Below are positions 42,437 to 50,779 of a DNA stretch of 64,000 nt, one piece after another (the first letter of the stretch is position 1; each line of letters begins with the position of its first letter). The notes under the pieces were generated by a model. The model worked only from the letters and a program-made list of their open reading frames with translations, was not told the origin of the DNA and ran no database searches. Both the position numbers and the translations under genes were made by a program. Origin of the DNA: Arthrobacter sp. Bz4 (GTDB lineage: Bacteria; Actinomycetota; Actinomycetes; Actinomycetales; Micrococcaceae). The stretch spans positions 124,001 through 188,000 of the forward strand of contig NZ_QDAE01000002.1 in assembly GCF_003075455.1 (NCBI RefSeq), written 5' to 3'.

Positions 42437-42790
42437 CTAAGGACGGCTAGTGAGCACTCCCGCGAGGCTGTCCAGCGCCCCCGGCACGAGCGAATAGTAG
42501 GCCCACACACCGCGCTTCTCGCGCGTCAGGACGCCGGCATCCACAAGGATCTTCAGGTGATGCGACACGGTCGACTGCCCAAGGTTCAACGGCTCGGTAA
42601 TATCGCAGACGCACGCCTCGGCGTTCTCGCTCGAGGAGATGATCGACACCATCCGTAGCCGGTTGGGATCAGCGATCGCCTTGAACTGGGCAGCCAACGA
42701 CGACGCCGTCTCCTCCGACATTGCAGGCTCACCCGTGGGTGTGCAGCAGGCGGTGAGCGCCTCCGGCGTTGTGCTCATGGCTGTAGTCAT
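42437..42790 (-). CDS. arsR: ArsR-family arsenic-responsive repressor
   Basis: A 117-residue winged-helix repressor. The N-terminus has a Cys pair at residues 15-16 (TACCTPTG) and ACVCD at 59-63; this resembles the Corynebacterium ArsR, where Cys15, Cys16 and a third Cys bind As(III). The recognition helix is LGQSTVSHHLKIL. The ATG at 42790 follows a CATAAT -10 hexamer (42802-42797) by six bases, so the transcript is likely leaderless; starting there puts the Cys pair at 15-16. Divergent from acr3, with a GACAT-N6-ATGTC site between. Confidence 0.88.
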   Translation of the reverse strand: MTTAMSTTPEALTACCTPTGEPAMSEETASSLAAQFKAIADPNRLRMVSIISSSENAEACVCDITEPLNLGQSTVSHHLKILVDAGVLTREKRGVWAYYSLVPGALDSLAGVLTSRP

Positions 42791-42812
42791 CCATCTATTA
42801 TGCACTGACATT

Positions 42813-42828
42813 GACATTCGTCGATGTC
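42813..42828. promoter_or_regulatory. Candidate ArsR operator
   Basis: GACAT TCGTCG ATGTC is an inverted repeat between arsR and acr3, about 10 bases upstream of the arsR -10 element. Its form (TTGACATTCGTCGATGTC) is like operators of ArsR-family repressors in actinobacteria. It could serve both directions. Confidence 0.6.
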
Positions 42829-42900
42829 CTGGGAAATACTTCAGGCATCGAAGACCATCGATCCATGCGACCGTCATTCACCACAGTTCAACGGAGCCCC

Positions 42901-44001
42901 TTGAGTACTCACACCCTTCCCGCCGAAGAAACGGCCGGCAAACTGTCCACCCTAGATCGGCTGCTTCCGGTGTGGATCATTGCCGCCATGGTGGTGGGCA
43001 TAGCGCTCGGCCAGTTCATCCCCGGCATGGCCGGTGCCCTTGATTCCCTGGCTGTCGGCTCAGTGTCCCTGCCCATCGCCCTCGGCCTCCTGGTGATGAT
43101 GTATCCGGTGCTGGCAAAGGTTCGCTACGACCAAACCGGCGCCGTGATCAAGGACCGGAAGCTCATGATCACTTCCCTGGTGATCAACTGGGTCGCGGCC
43201 CCCGCCTTCATGTTCATCCTGGCCTGGGTCTTCGTCCCCGATCTGCCCGAGTACCGCACCGGCCTGATTATTGTCGGCCTGGCCCGCTGTATCGCCATGG
43301 TGATGATCTGGAACGACCTCGCCTGCGGTGACCGTGAGGCGGCGGCCGTTCTCGTCGCCATCAACTCGGTCTTCCAGGTCTTCGCGTTCGGAGCACTGGG
43401 CTGGTTCTACCTGCAGGGGCTGCCGAGCCTGCTTGGCCTCCCAACCACCAGCGCAGACTTTTCCTTCTGGGCCATCACCATCAGCGTCCTCATCTTCCTC
43501 GGGATACCACTTCTGGCCGGATTCCTGACCCGCACCATCGGCGAGCGCACCAAAGGCCGCGACTGGTACGAAGGGAAGTTCCTCCCCAAGCTTGGACCGT
43601 GGGCACTCTACGGTCTCCTGTTCACCATCGTGATCCTCTTCGCCCTCCAGGGCGATGAAATCCTCGCCCGGCCGCTCGACGTCGCCCGTATTGCCTTGCC
43701 CCTCCTGATCTACTTCCTGGTGGTCTTCGCAGCAGGAATGGTGATCGGCAAGCTCCTGAACCTTGGCTACGCCAAAACCACCACCCTCGCCTTCACCGCC
43801 GCTGGCAACAACTTCGAGTTGGCCATCGCCGTCGCCATTGGCACCTACGGGGTCACCAGCGGTCAGGCCCTCGCCGGCGTCGTCGGACCCTTGATTGAAG
43901 TTCCAGTTCTTGTTGCACTGGTCTATGTGGCCCTGTGGGCGCGGAAGCGCTTCTTCTCCACCGACTCCCTGACACCATCAAAGGAAACCTCTCATGTCTG
44001 A
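42901..44001 (+). CDS. acr3: Arsenite efflux permease, ACR3 family
   Basis: A 366-residue membrane permease with ten helices that exports As(III). It starts LSTLDRLLPVWIIAAMVVGI, carries the essential Cys in LARCIAMVMIWNDLACGD and the conserved Glu in AAGNNFELAIAVAI. I use the TTG at 42901, with GGAG 8 bases upstream; a start near 42811 would overlap the operator. Its last 8 bases overlap arsC. First gene of a four-gene arsenic operon under the divergent ArsR. Confidence 0.93.
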   Translation: MSTHTLPAEETAGKLSTLDRLLPVWIIAAMVVGIALGQFIPGMAGALDSLAVGSVSLPIALGLLVMMYPVLAKVRYDQTGAVIKDRKLMITSLVINWVAAPAFMFILAWVFVPDLPEYRTGLIIVGLARCIAMVMIWNDLACGDREAAAVLVAINSVFQVFAFGALGWFYLQGLPSLLGLPTTSADFSFWAITISVLIFLGIPLLAGFLTRTIGERTKGRDWYEGKFLPKLGPWALYGLLFTIVILFALQGDEILARPLDVARIALPLLIYFLVVFAAGMVIGKLLNLGYAKTTTLAFTAAGNNFELAIAVAIGTYGVTSGQALAGVVGPLIEVPVLVALVYVALWARKRFFSTDSLTPSKETSHV

Positions 44002-44407
44002 TTCATCGACAAAACCCTCAGTCCTCTTCGTCTGCGTCCACAATGCCGGACGGTCACAGATGGCGGCTGCCTTCCTGACCACACTTTCCGAAGGCCGGAT
44101 TGAGGTCCGATCGGCAGGCTCGCAGCCAGCCGATTCCATCAACCCGTCCGCAGTCGAGGCCATGCGTGAACTGGGCATCGACATGTCAGCCGAGATCCCC
44201 AAGGTCCTGACCGACGACGCCGTCAAGGACTCCGATGTAGTGATCACCATGGGCTGCGGCGACGAATGCCCTTATTTCCCCGGGAAACGGTATGAAGACT
44301 GGGTACTGGAAGACCCGGCGGGTAAGGGCGTCGAATCGGTTCGCCCCATCCGCGACACCATCAAGGGCCGCGTCGAAGCGCTGATCGCAGAGCTGATCCC
44401 CGCATGA
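43994..44407 (+). CDS. arsC: Arsenate reductase, low-MW phosphatase type
   Basis: A 137-residue arsenate reductase of the LMW-phosphatase fold: catalytic VCVHNAGRSQMAAAF with the CX5R loop, and GCGDECPYFPGKRYEDW. In actinobacteria such enzymes use mycothiol or thioredoxin to reduce As(V) to As(III), which Acr3 exports. It overlaps acr3 by 8 bases and the next gene by four (ATGA). A longer paralogue with an N-terminal helical bundle follows two genes later. Confidence 0.92.
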   Translation: MSDSSTKPSVLFVCVHNAGRSQMAAAFLTTLSEGRIEVRSAGSQPADSINPSAVEAMRELGIDMSAEIPKVLTDDAVKDSDVVITMGCGDECPYFPGKRYEDWVLEDPAGKGVESVRPIRDTIKGRVEALIAELIPA

Positions 44408-45768
44408 GCGGACTCCCAGTCGTCATCATCGGCGCCGGACCGATCGGTCTCGCCGCTGCGGCTCACCTGTTGGAGCGCGGACTGACCCCCCTCATCTTCG
44501 AGGCCGGCACGACGCCGGGCGCAGCCATCAGCGACTGGGGCCACATCCGCTTATTCTCACCGTGGCAGTTCAACGTCGACGCCGCCGCCCGACGCCTGCT
44601 GGAGCCCACCGGCTGGACCTCGCCGCGGGGAACGGCGCTGCCCTACGGGTCCGAACTGGTCGCCGACTACGTGGCGCCGCTCGCCGCCGTCCCGGCCATC
44701 GCCGAGGCACTGCACCTGAACTCCCGCGTCGTCGCCGTGACCCGTCAGGGCATGGACAAAACCCGCACCAAGGGCCGCGACACCCAGCCGTTCCTGGTTC
44801 GCGTGCAAGGCCCTTACGGGGTCGAGGATCATCTTGCTCACGCCGTCATCGATGCGTCCGGCACCTGGGACCAACCCAACCCTCTCGGCCAGAGTGGACT
44901 CCCCGCCCATGGGGAGGCAGAGGCGGCACGGTTCATCACGCACCCCCTCCCCGACGTCACAGGGTCCGAGCGGGCACAGTTCGAAGGCAAACGGGTCATG
45001 GTGGTCGGTGCCGGTCATTCCGCAGCGAACACCCTGATCGCATTGGGACAGGTGGCCCGGGCATCCGAGTCCACCACCCTCATCTGGGCAGTCCGCGGCA
45101 CCGGCTCCGCTGAACGGCTCTACGGGGGCGGCGACCTTGACGGCCTCCCAGCCCGCGGCCAGCTCGGCTCCCGGCTGCGCAAACTGGTCGACGACGGCGT
45201 AGTGGAGCTCAAAACGAACTTCACCATCAGCAGCTTCTCAACCGGTGACACCCTGACTGTCCACACCATCGATGACTCAGTCGAGGTGGACCTGCTGATT
45301 CCAGCGACCGGCTTCCGGCCAGATCTCGGCATCCTCCGCGAACTTCGTCTGGAATTGGACCCAGCGGTCGAGGCACCGCGCGCATTGGGGCCACTGATTG
45401 ATCCCGAGTTCCACAGCTGCGGAACGGTCCCCGCTCACGGCGCCAAGGAGCTCGCCCACCCCGACAAGGACTTCTATCTGGTCGGGATGAAAAGCTACGG
45501 CCGTGCTCCCACTTTCCTGCTGGCCACCGGCTACGAGCAGGTGCGGTCAGTGGTCGCAGCAATCGCAGGAGATACGGCAGCCTCGGCGGATGTCCAACTG
45601 GAACTGCCGGAAACGGGAGTGTGCAGCACCGACCTGGGGGGCTCCTGTGATGCCCCCGCCCCCGCTGCTGAAGCAGCGGCAGACAGCTGCTGCAGCACAC
45701 CGCAGCTCGTGACCGTAGGAGTTCCTACTGGAACGGCGCACGGCCGCTCCAACGATCCTGACTACTGA
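44404..45768 (+). CDS. FAD-dependent oxidoreductase of the arsenic operon (ArsO-like) with Cys-rich tail
   Basis: A 454-residue flavoprotein monooxygenase-like protein. FAD motif VVIIGAGPIGLAAAAHL is at the start, a second dinucleotide motif RVMVVGAGHSAANTL near the middle, and PATGFRPDLG after it. The last 55 residues are an Ala-rich tail with Cys pairs, CSTDLGGSCD and SCCSTP, a possible As(III)-binding site not seen in the core family. ArsO-like flavoproteins sit in many arsenic operons; their reaction is not settled. The ATG overlaps the arsC stop. Confidence 0.85.
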   Translation: MSGLPVVIIGAGPIGLAAAAHLLERGLTPLIFEAGTTPGAAISDWGHIRLFSPWQFNVDAAARRLLEPTGWTSPRGTALPYGSELVADYVAPLAAVPAIAEALHLNSRVVAVTRQGMDKTRTKGRDTQPFLVRVQGPYGVEDHLAHAVIDASGTWDQPNPLGQSGLPAHGEAEAARFITHPLPDVTGSERAQFEGKRVMVVGAGHSAANTLIALGQVARASESTTLIWAVRGTGSAERLYGGGDLDGLPARGQLGSRLRKLVDDGVVELKTNFTISSFSTGDTLTVHTIDDSVEVDLLIPATGFRPDLGILRELRLELDPAVEAPRALGPLIDPEFHSCGTVPAHGAKELAHPDKDFYLVGMKSYGRAPTFLLATGYEQVRSVVAAIAGDTAASADVQLELPETGVCSTDLGGSCDAPAPAAEAAADSCCSTPQLVTVGVPTGTAHGRSNDPDY

Positions 45769-45781
45769 CCACCAAGGAGCA

Positions 45782-46432
45782 ATGATGTCCACCAAGCCCG
45801 ACCCGATGCCCGGATTGATCAACGACGAACACGTCCTACACCGGATTAGCGGTGAACTGGCTGGCAGGTTTGATGGCGTCTTCACCCCGGAGATGGTGGA
45901 TCGGTACGTCTTCGAGTCCTACACAGCTCTCGCCCGCACGGCAAAGATCAAAACCTATCTCGCCTCCATCACCAAGCACTTCGCTGAGGACCGACTCAAC
46001 GCCCTCGCCCATTCCCAGGGCATTCGTCCCAGCGGAAAAGCCGAGGTGCTGTTCGTCTGTGTGCAGAATGCCGGACGCTCACAAATGGCGGCTGGGCTGC
46101 TCAGACATTACGGAGAAGGTCGGATCAATGTCCGTTCCGCGGGATCCATGCCCGCCGAACAGCTCAACGTCAACGTGGTCAATTCCATGAAGGAACTCGG
46201 TATAGATCTCGGTGCCGACTTCCCCAAGCCCCTCACCGATGACGTGGTGCGTGCAGCCGACGTCGTTATCACCATGGGCTGCGGCGATACCTGCCCTATC
46301 TACCCCGGAAAACGCTATGAGGACTGGCAGGTTGAGGATCCCGCTGATCTCGATGCGACGGGTGTTGAACGGGTACGGAACGACCTGGACGAGCGGGTCC
46401 GGAAACTCGCCGCCGAACTGTTGGACCAGTAG
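45782..46432 (+). CDS. Arsenate reductase with N-terminal helical domain
   Basis: A 216-residue arsenate reductase-like protein. The N-terminal 75 residues form a three-helix-bundle domain (HVLHRISGELAGRF, FTPEMVDRYVFESYTAL, THFAEDRL-like), found in actinobacterial ArsC paralogues; the C-terminal part has the LMW-phosphatase loop VCVQNAGRSQMAAGLL and GCGDTCPIYPGKRYEDW. AAGGAG lies before the ATG. The last gene of the arsenic operon, it probably uses mycothiol. Two ArsC-type enzymes in one operon suggest different redox partners. Confidence 0.9.
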   Translation: MMSTKPDPMPGLINDEHVLHRISGELAGRFDGVFTPEMVDRYVFESYTALARTAKIKTYLASITKHFAEDRLNALAHSQGIRPSGKAEVLFVCVQNAGRSQMAAGLLRHYGEGRINVRSAGSMPAEQLNVNVVNSMKELGIDLGADFPKPLTDDVVRAADVVITMGCGDTCPIYPGKRYEDWQVEDPADLDATGVERVRNDLDERVRKLAAELLDQ

Positions 46433-46438
46433 GCCAGG

Positions 46439-46987
46439 TCAGGCGCCCCGACGCTGGGGCGCCTGAAGAAGGTCAACCAGCTCCAGGAGTTGCTCCATTT
46501 CATCCGCGGATCGTTGATCCGCGCCGCTGCCCGCAAAGAAGGCCGCGTCATAGTAGAGGCCGTCACCCATCAGCTTCACTGCACGGGCCACCGGATGGCT
46601 CCCTAGTGCTAACTCAAGTGCCTTGAGCCACAAGGACTGGATCTGGGCGAAGTTTTGCTGTGCCTTCGGGTGCCCCTGCTGGGCCAGTCGCGCCATCGCC
46701 ACAAGCGCGCGATCCAAAGCGCTGTCTTCATAGACAGAGGTCCGGACGTAGTAGCGTGCCGCACCGTCGGGGTCGGCGGCCATCAGCTCCCGGTCCCGTG
46801 CGGAAAGAGCGAGTAGCCGCTCCCCCAACGCATCGACCAACGCCTCCTTCGACGGAAAGTGGTATAGCAGACCGCCCTTGGACACGTCAGCTGAGGCGGC
46901 CACCGCCTCCATGGTGGCAGCCCGCTCCCCGTCGCGGATAAGGATGTTTTCGAAACTGTCGAGGATGCGCTCTTTGGAACTGGCCAT
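46439..46987 (-). CDS. TetR-family regulator of the divergent MFS exporter
   Basis: A 182-residue TetR-type repressor. The N-terminal HTH reads KERILDSFENILIRDG, TMEAVAASADVSKGGLLYHF, SKEALVDAL; the C-terminal domain is helical and of the ligand-binding type. The ATG at 46987 is preferred; a start at 47011 adds eight residues. Divergent from an MFS exporter with a TACCG-N6-CGGTA site between, the usual layout of a drug-responsive pair. It ends 6 bases after the arsenic operon stop (converging). Confidence 0.85.
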   Translation of the reverse strand: MASSKERILDSFENILIRDGERAATMEAVAASADVSKGGLLYHFPSKEALVDALGERLLALSARDRELMAADPDGAARYYVRTSVYEDSALDRALVAMARLAQQGHPKAQQNFAQIQSLWLKALELALGSHPVARAVKLMGDGLYYDAAFFAGSGADQRSADEMEQLLELVDLLQAPQRRGA

Positions 46988-47020
46988 GCATTCATCGTAA
47001 CGGTGCTTCAAATTTTACTG

Positions 47021-47036
47021 TACCGGCTGGACGGTA
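47021..47036. promoter_or_regulatory. Candidate TetR operator
   Basis: TACCG GCTGGA CGGTA, perfect five-base arms, in the divergent gap of the TetR/MFS pair. TATAGC at 47035-47040 could be the MFS -10 hexamer, so a bound repressor would block the promoter. Confidence 0.55.
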
Positions 47037-47045
47037 TAGCCTCGA

Positions 47046-48596
47046 GTGATGAGCACATCGACCTACTTCACCGAGCCGTCAACCGGAGCGGCAGCACAGC
47101 ACCCCGCTCCCGGCCGGGCGGGGAGGCGCGAGTGGACCGCCCTTGTTGTTCTAATGCTGCCCGTCCTGTTGGTTGCGGTAGACAACACGGTGCTCGCTTT
47201 CGCGACCCCCGCCATCTCCCTGGCCTTCAACACCAGCGGCACCACCCTGCTGTGGATCATCGATAGCTATCCCCTGGTCCTGGCGGGGCTACTGGTCGCA
47301 ATGGGCAGCTTCGGCGACCGTTTCGGCCGCCGAAAGCTCCTCATCATCGGCGCCATTGGCTTTGCCGTCTTCTCGGTCGCCGCCGCCTACTCGCCCACGG
47401 CAGAACTACTCGTCGCATCCCGGGTGGGCCTTGGCGTCTTCGGCGCCATGCTGATGCCCTCGACCCTCTCCTTGCTGCGGAACATCTTCACCGATCGCAA
47501 CCAGCGCCGTCTAGCTATCGCTATCTGGGCCGCCGGGTTCTCGGCCGGCGCAGCCATGGGACCGCTAGTCGGCGGCGCACTTCTTGAACACTTCTGGTGG
47601 GGGTCGGTATTCCTACTGGCCGTCCCGGTACTGGTGCTGATGCTGGCGCTCACCCCGGCGCTGGTTCCGGAATCGAAGGACCCCAACCCGGGGCGGGTGG
47701 ACTACTTGAGCATCGTTCTCTCCGTGACCACCATGCTGCCCATCGTCTTCGCGATCAAAAACTTCGCGAAGGGGGACTCGGTGACGGTCACCGTCGCCGC
47801 CGTCGTCATCGGACTTACGGCGGGCACGCTGTTCACCAGGCGCCAGCTCAGCCGATCGAACCCCATGCTCGACGTGCGGCTGTTCACGGTGCGCGCCTTC
47901 ACGGGGGCGGTGCTGGTAAATCTGCTGGCGATCTTCTCCCTGGTGGGGTTCATCTACTTCGTGTCGCAGCACCTGCAGCTGGTCCTTGGGCTGAGCCCCT
48001 TGAACGCGGGCCTGGTTCTGGTTCCCGGCCTGGTAATGACGATCATTGCGGGACTCACGGTGGTTCCCATCGTCCGCCGGGTGCCGCCGCGCGTAGTTGT
48101 CCCCATCGCCTTGCTGCTATCCGCCGCAGCGTACGCCTTCGTGGCGGTCACCGGTCAGGGTGGGTCGGCCGCCATCTTGTTGTTCGCGTTCATGCTGCTT
48201 GGTGTGGGTGTCGGTGCATCCGAGACGGTGTCCAACGACCTGATCCTCGCAACGGTGCCCGCAGAAAAGGCCGGAGCGGCGTCAGCAGTATCCGAAACCG
48301 CCTACGAGGTTGGTTCGGTATTCGGCACGGCCCTGCTGGGTAGCGTGCTGCTCGCGTCCTACCAGCGCAACCTGGTCCTACCGGAGGGCTTGAGCCCGGA
48401 CCAGGTGACCACCGCGACCGAAACACTGGGCGGCGCGGTGAATGTGGCCGCCGCGCTACCGGCCGACGGCGGCAGTCGGCTGCTCGATTCGGCTTTCCAC
48501 GCCTTCGACAGCGGAGTGGTGCTCACCTCAAGTATTGGGGCAGCGCTCATGCTGTTCGCAGCCGCGTTGGCCCTGTGGAGCCTGCGGCGCGCTTAG
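47046..48596 (+). CDS. MFS exporter, DHA2 (EmrB/QacA) family
   Basis: A 516-residue drug:proton antiporter-like protein with about 14 membrane helices. Marks: VDNTVLAFATPAI in helix 1, the loop GSFGDRFGRRKLL (motif A), SRVGLGVFGAMLMPSTL, and the C-terminal PAEKAGAASAVSETAYEVG. It exports quaternary ammonium or other lipophilic compounds, by family. The GTG at 47046 and ATG at 47049 are adjacent; a TATAGC hexamer six bases upstream suggests a leaderless transcript. Controlled by the divergent TetR gene, by inference. Confidence 0.9.
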   Translation: MMSTSTYFTEPSTGAAAQHPAPGRAGRREWTALVVLMLPVLLVAVDNTVLAFATPAISLAFNTSGTTLLWIIDSYPLVLAGLLVAMGSFGDRFGRRKLLIIGAIGFAVFSVAAAYSPTAELLVASRVGLGVFGAMLMPSTLSLLRNIFTDRNQRRLAIAIWAAGFSAGAAMGPLVGGALLEHFWWGSVFLLAVPVLVLMLALTPALVPESKDPNPGRVDYLSIVLSVTTMLPIVFAIKNFAKGDSVTVTVAAVVIGLTAGTLFTRRQLSRSNPMLDVRLFTVRAFTGAVLVNLLAIFSLVGFIYFVSQHLQLVLGLSPLNAGLVLVPGLVMTIIAGLTVVPIVRRVPPRVVVPIALLLSAAAYAFVAVTGQGGSAAILLFAFMLLGVGVGASETVSNDLILATVPAEKAGAASAVSETAYEVGSVFGTALLGSVLLASYQRNLVLPEGLSPDQVTTATETLGGAVNVAAALPADGGSRLLDSAFHAFDSGVVLTSSIGAALMLFAAALALWSLRRA

Positions 48597-48603
48597 GAAA
48601 CCG

Positions 48604-48642
48604 CGGGCGTACGTGGGGAGCATGGCTTCCCACGTACGCCCG
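48604..48642. terminator. Bidirectional terminator hairpin
   Basis: An 18-base stem (GGGCGTACGTGGGGAGC plus one flanking C, pairing with GCTTCCCACGTACGCCC plus G, one G-U) with the loop ATG. It lies between the converging MFS and DUF3105 genes. Strong fold, no long T run. Confidence 0.65.
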
Positions 48643-48663
48643 GCAGATTCGTTCCCGGCAACC

Positions 48664-49308
48664 CTAGGCCGAAGGGGTGATGCCACCGGAGCAGGCAGCG
48701 CCCGGCTCAAGGGTCTGCTCGCCCTGAATGTACCGCTCCAGGAAGACCGCGAGACGGTCGTCGTCGGCCGTGTCAACGCCGAGCTGTAGGCCCCAGGCAC
48801 TCGCGGCAATGGGCGACTCCTGATCGGCGTAGGGGCTGAGCAGGACGTACCCACTGGACCCCACGAGGTCGGTCAGGGCATCAATTTCGTCCTGAGGCAG
48901 ATCGGGCTGATAGGTGATCCATACGGCACCGTGCTCCATCGAGTGGACGGTGTTCTCGTTGGGAAGCTCCGAGGTGTAGACGCCGCAGTTGGTCCAGACG
49001 GCGTTGTGATCTCCGCCCACGGGTGGAGACTGCTCGTACTCAACAGGGGCGTCGACGTGGTTGTTCGTCAGGCCATCAAATTCCTGGAGGCCTTCGATGG
49101 GCTGGCTGGCGAGCGCTTCGATGCGTTGGTTCTCCTGCACCTGACCCACAATCACAATGGTTACCGCGACAATGATCGCCACGACCACCGCGCCGATGCC
49201 ACCAAGGATCAAAGTGGTGCGCTTGCGGTCGCTGGCGCGCTGCTTGGACTGGATGGCAGCCAACCGCGCCTGGCGGTCGGCATTGTCCTGGGCTCGCTTC
49301 TTGTTCAA
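48664..49308 (-). CDS. DUF3105 membrane-anchored protein
   Basis: A 214-residue protein with a basic N-terminus, one membrane helix (residues 31-54) and an extracytoplasmic DUF3105 domain (PPVGGDHNAVWTNCGVY, VHSMEHGAVWITY, PYADQESPIAASAWG). Function unknown; two conserved His and two Cys suggest metal contact. The start is TTG with AAAAGGA upstream. It lies 54 bp after the DUF305 gene on the same strand, and both precede, divergently, the copper operon, a common neighbourhood for copper handling. Confidence 0.83.
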   Translation of the reverse strand: MNKKRAQDNADRQARLAAIQSKQRASDRKRTTLILGGIGAVVVAIIVAVTIVIVGQVQENQRIEALASQPIEGLQEFDGLTNNHVDAPVEYEQSPPVGGDHNAVWTNCGVYTSELPNENTVHSMEHGAVWITYQPDLPQDEIDALTDLVGSSGYVLLSPYADQESPIAASAWGLQLGVDTADDDRLAVFLERYIQGEQTLEPGAACSGGITPSA

Positions 49309-49362
49309 CGCGTAAATCCTTTTTCCTTGAGTGTGTTTGAAACAAATGTACCGTCGGTGCTG

Positions 49363-49998
49363 CTAGAGCTTGTCCAGCATGTCTTCCATTGCAGTGATTT
49401 CGGCGACCTGGGCTACAGCCATCTTCTCGGCAGCACCTTTCACCCGGGGCTCCTGGGCAAGTTCCGCGCCTGCCTGCGCCATCTCGGCGCCTGCCTCATG
49501 GTGGGTGATCATCAGCGTCAGGAAAATCCGCTCTGCCTCGACTCCCGAAGCATCAGCAAGTTCCTGCAGCTGCTCGGCGGTAGCCATCCCAGGCATCAGG
49601 CCGTTCGGCTCCAACATGCTTCCACCGGTGTGATGATCCATTGACCCTGCCATCCAGGCCATATTGGGCGCGGAGGAACTTTGGGGCAGCCCCCACTCTT
49701 CCAGCCAGGCATACATCTGACCGATCTGGTGCTGCTGCGTCATCGCAATGTCATACGCAATGGTGCGCACCACCTCGTCATCGGTCCGGTCTCGCACCAA
49801 CCGCGACATCTCGACCGCCTGGGTGTGATGAATCTGCATGTCGCGGGCAAAACCAGCATCGGCGCTGGTGCCGGACGGATGGTCGGTGCCGGTACCGATC
49901 TGGCCAGCAACAAAAGCAAGGACAAATAGCGAGACCAGCAGCGCTCCGGCCAGAACAATGAGCAGGCGCTTCTGCCAGGTCTCGAGGTGCAGGGTCAT
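49363..49998 (-). CDS. DUF305 secreted/membrane protein
   Basis: A 211-residue protein with an N-terminal membrane helix (residues 10-32) and a DUF305 helical domain rich in His and Met: FARDMQIHHTQAVEMSRL, MTQQHQIGQMYAWLEEW, LMITHHEAGAEMA. Such proteins are ferritin-like and often lie beside copper genes, so periplasmic or surface copper binding is plausible. AAGGAA lies about 10 bases before the ATG. Operon with the DUF3105 gene. Confidence 0.85.
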   Translation of the reverse strand: MTLHLETWQKRLLIVLAGALLVSLFVLAFVAGQIGTGTDHPSGTSADAGFARDMQIHHTQAVEMSRLVRDRTDDEVVRTIAYDIAMTQQHQIGQMYAWLEEWGLPQSSSAPNMAWMAGSMDHHTGGSMLEPNGLMPGMATAEQLQELADASGVEAERIFLTLMITHHEAGAEMAQAGAELAQEPRVKGAAEKMAVAQVAEITAMEDMLDKL

Positions 49999-50092
49999 CT
50001 ATCTTTTTTCCTTGTTTTCCAGGTGCTGGCGGTGGTTCCTTCTTCTCTAACGTATTGCATCAGGCTCGACGTTCCCTGAACGAACATGAAGA

Positions 50093-50133
50093 TACCCCCC
50101 TAGGGTACTTGAAATATACCGGTAGGGGGTATA
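50093..50133. promoter_or_regulatory. Two CsoR-type operators upstream of csoR
   Basis: TACCC-N5-GGGTA (50093-50107) and TATACC-N7-GGTATA (50115-50133). The second, with its GGTAGGGGGTATA core, is like known copper-responsive CsoR operators. Both precede the csoR ATG at 50160 and lie between it and the divergent DUF305 gene. Confidence 0.7.
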
Positions 50134-50159
50134 TGTTCGATGAAGAACGAGGAGGACCA

Positions 50160-50471
50160 ATGAGTGACACCACCATCGAACACGGCTATACAGCGGACAA
50201 GGACGCCTATCTTCGGCGCCTGAGGCGGATCGAGGGCCAGGTCCGCGGGATCGCCCGGATGATCGAGGAAGACAAGTACTGCATTGACGTCCTCACCCAG
50301 GTGTCGGCGATCAACAAGGCCCTCCATGCGGTCAGCATGGGGCTCCTTGAGGAGCATATTGCCCATTGCGTGGTGGGCGCCGCCAACGAGTCCCAACTCA
50401 CGGGCAACCCCGAAATTGTCCAGGAAAAAGTCCAGGAAGCCTCGGCAGCGATCAGTCGCCTGCTGAGGTAG
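50160..50471 (+). CDS. csoR: CsoR-type copper-sensing repressor
   Basis: A 103-residue DUF156-family repressor. The Cu(I) site residues are present: Cys in DKYCIDVL, then His and Cys in EEHIAHCVVGA. RLRRIEGQVRGIARMIEED is the family helix. It releases DNA on Cu(I) binding. I start at the ATG at 50160 behind GAGGAGG; a longer open frame covers the operators. First gene of csoR-copZ-copA. Confidence 0.93.
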   Translation: MSDTTIEHGYTADKDAYLRRLRRIEGQVRGIARMIEEDKYCIDVLTQVSAINKALHAVSMGLLEEHIAHCVVGAANESQLTGNPEIVQEKVQEASAAISRLLR

Positions 50472-50500
50472 CAAACCCCCAACACCCAAGGAGTACACCC

Positions 50501-50740
50501 ATGAGCACCACCACCGTCAGCATTTCAGGCATGACCTGCGGCCACTGCGTTGATTCGGTCAGCGAAGAAATCAGCGCCCTCGACGGCGTCCAGAGCGTCA
50601 CCGTCGACCTCAACAAGGGTGGCGTCTCCACCGCCACCGTGACCTCCGACGGCGACCTCGACCCCGACCAGATCGGCGAAGCGGTAGCCGAAGCGGCTAC
50701 CTCGTTGTCGCCAACGACGCCTAGGCTCAACAGCGCCTAA
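50501..50740 (+). CDS. copZ: Copper chaperone, HMA domain
   Basis: A 79-residue protein, a single HMA domain with the metal motif GMTCGHC near the start, and a short Ser/Pro tail. It carries Cu(I) to the exporter CopA and to CsoR. AAGGAG lies before the ATG. Between csoR (30 bp upstream) and copA (40 bp downstream) in one operon. Confidence 0.92.
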   Translation: MSTTTVSISGMTCGHCVDSVSEEISALDGVQSVTVDLNKGGVSTATVTSDGDLDPDQIGEAVAEAATSLSPTTPRLNSA

Positions 50741-50779
50741 CTCCAGCAGTTCGACTTACTAGCATCACCAAGGACCCCC

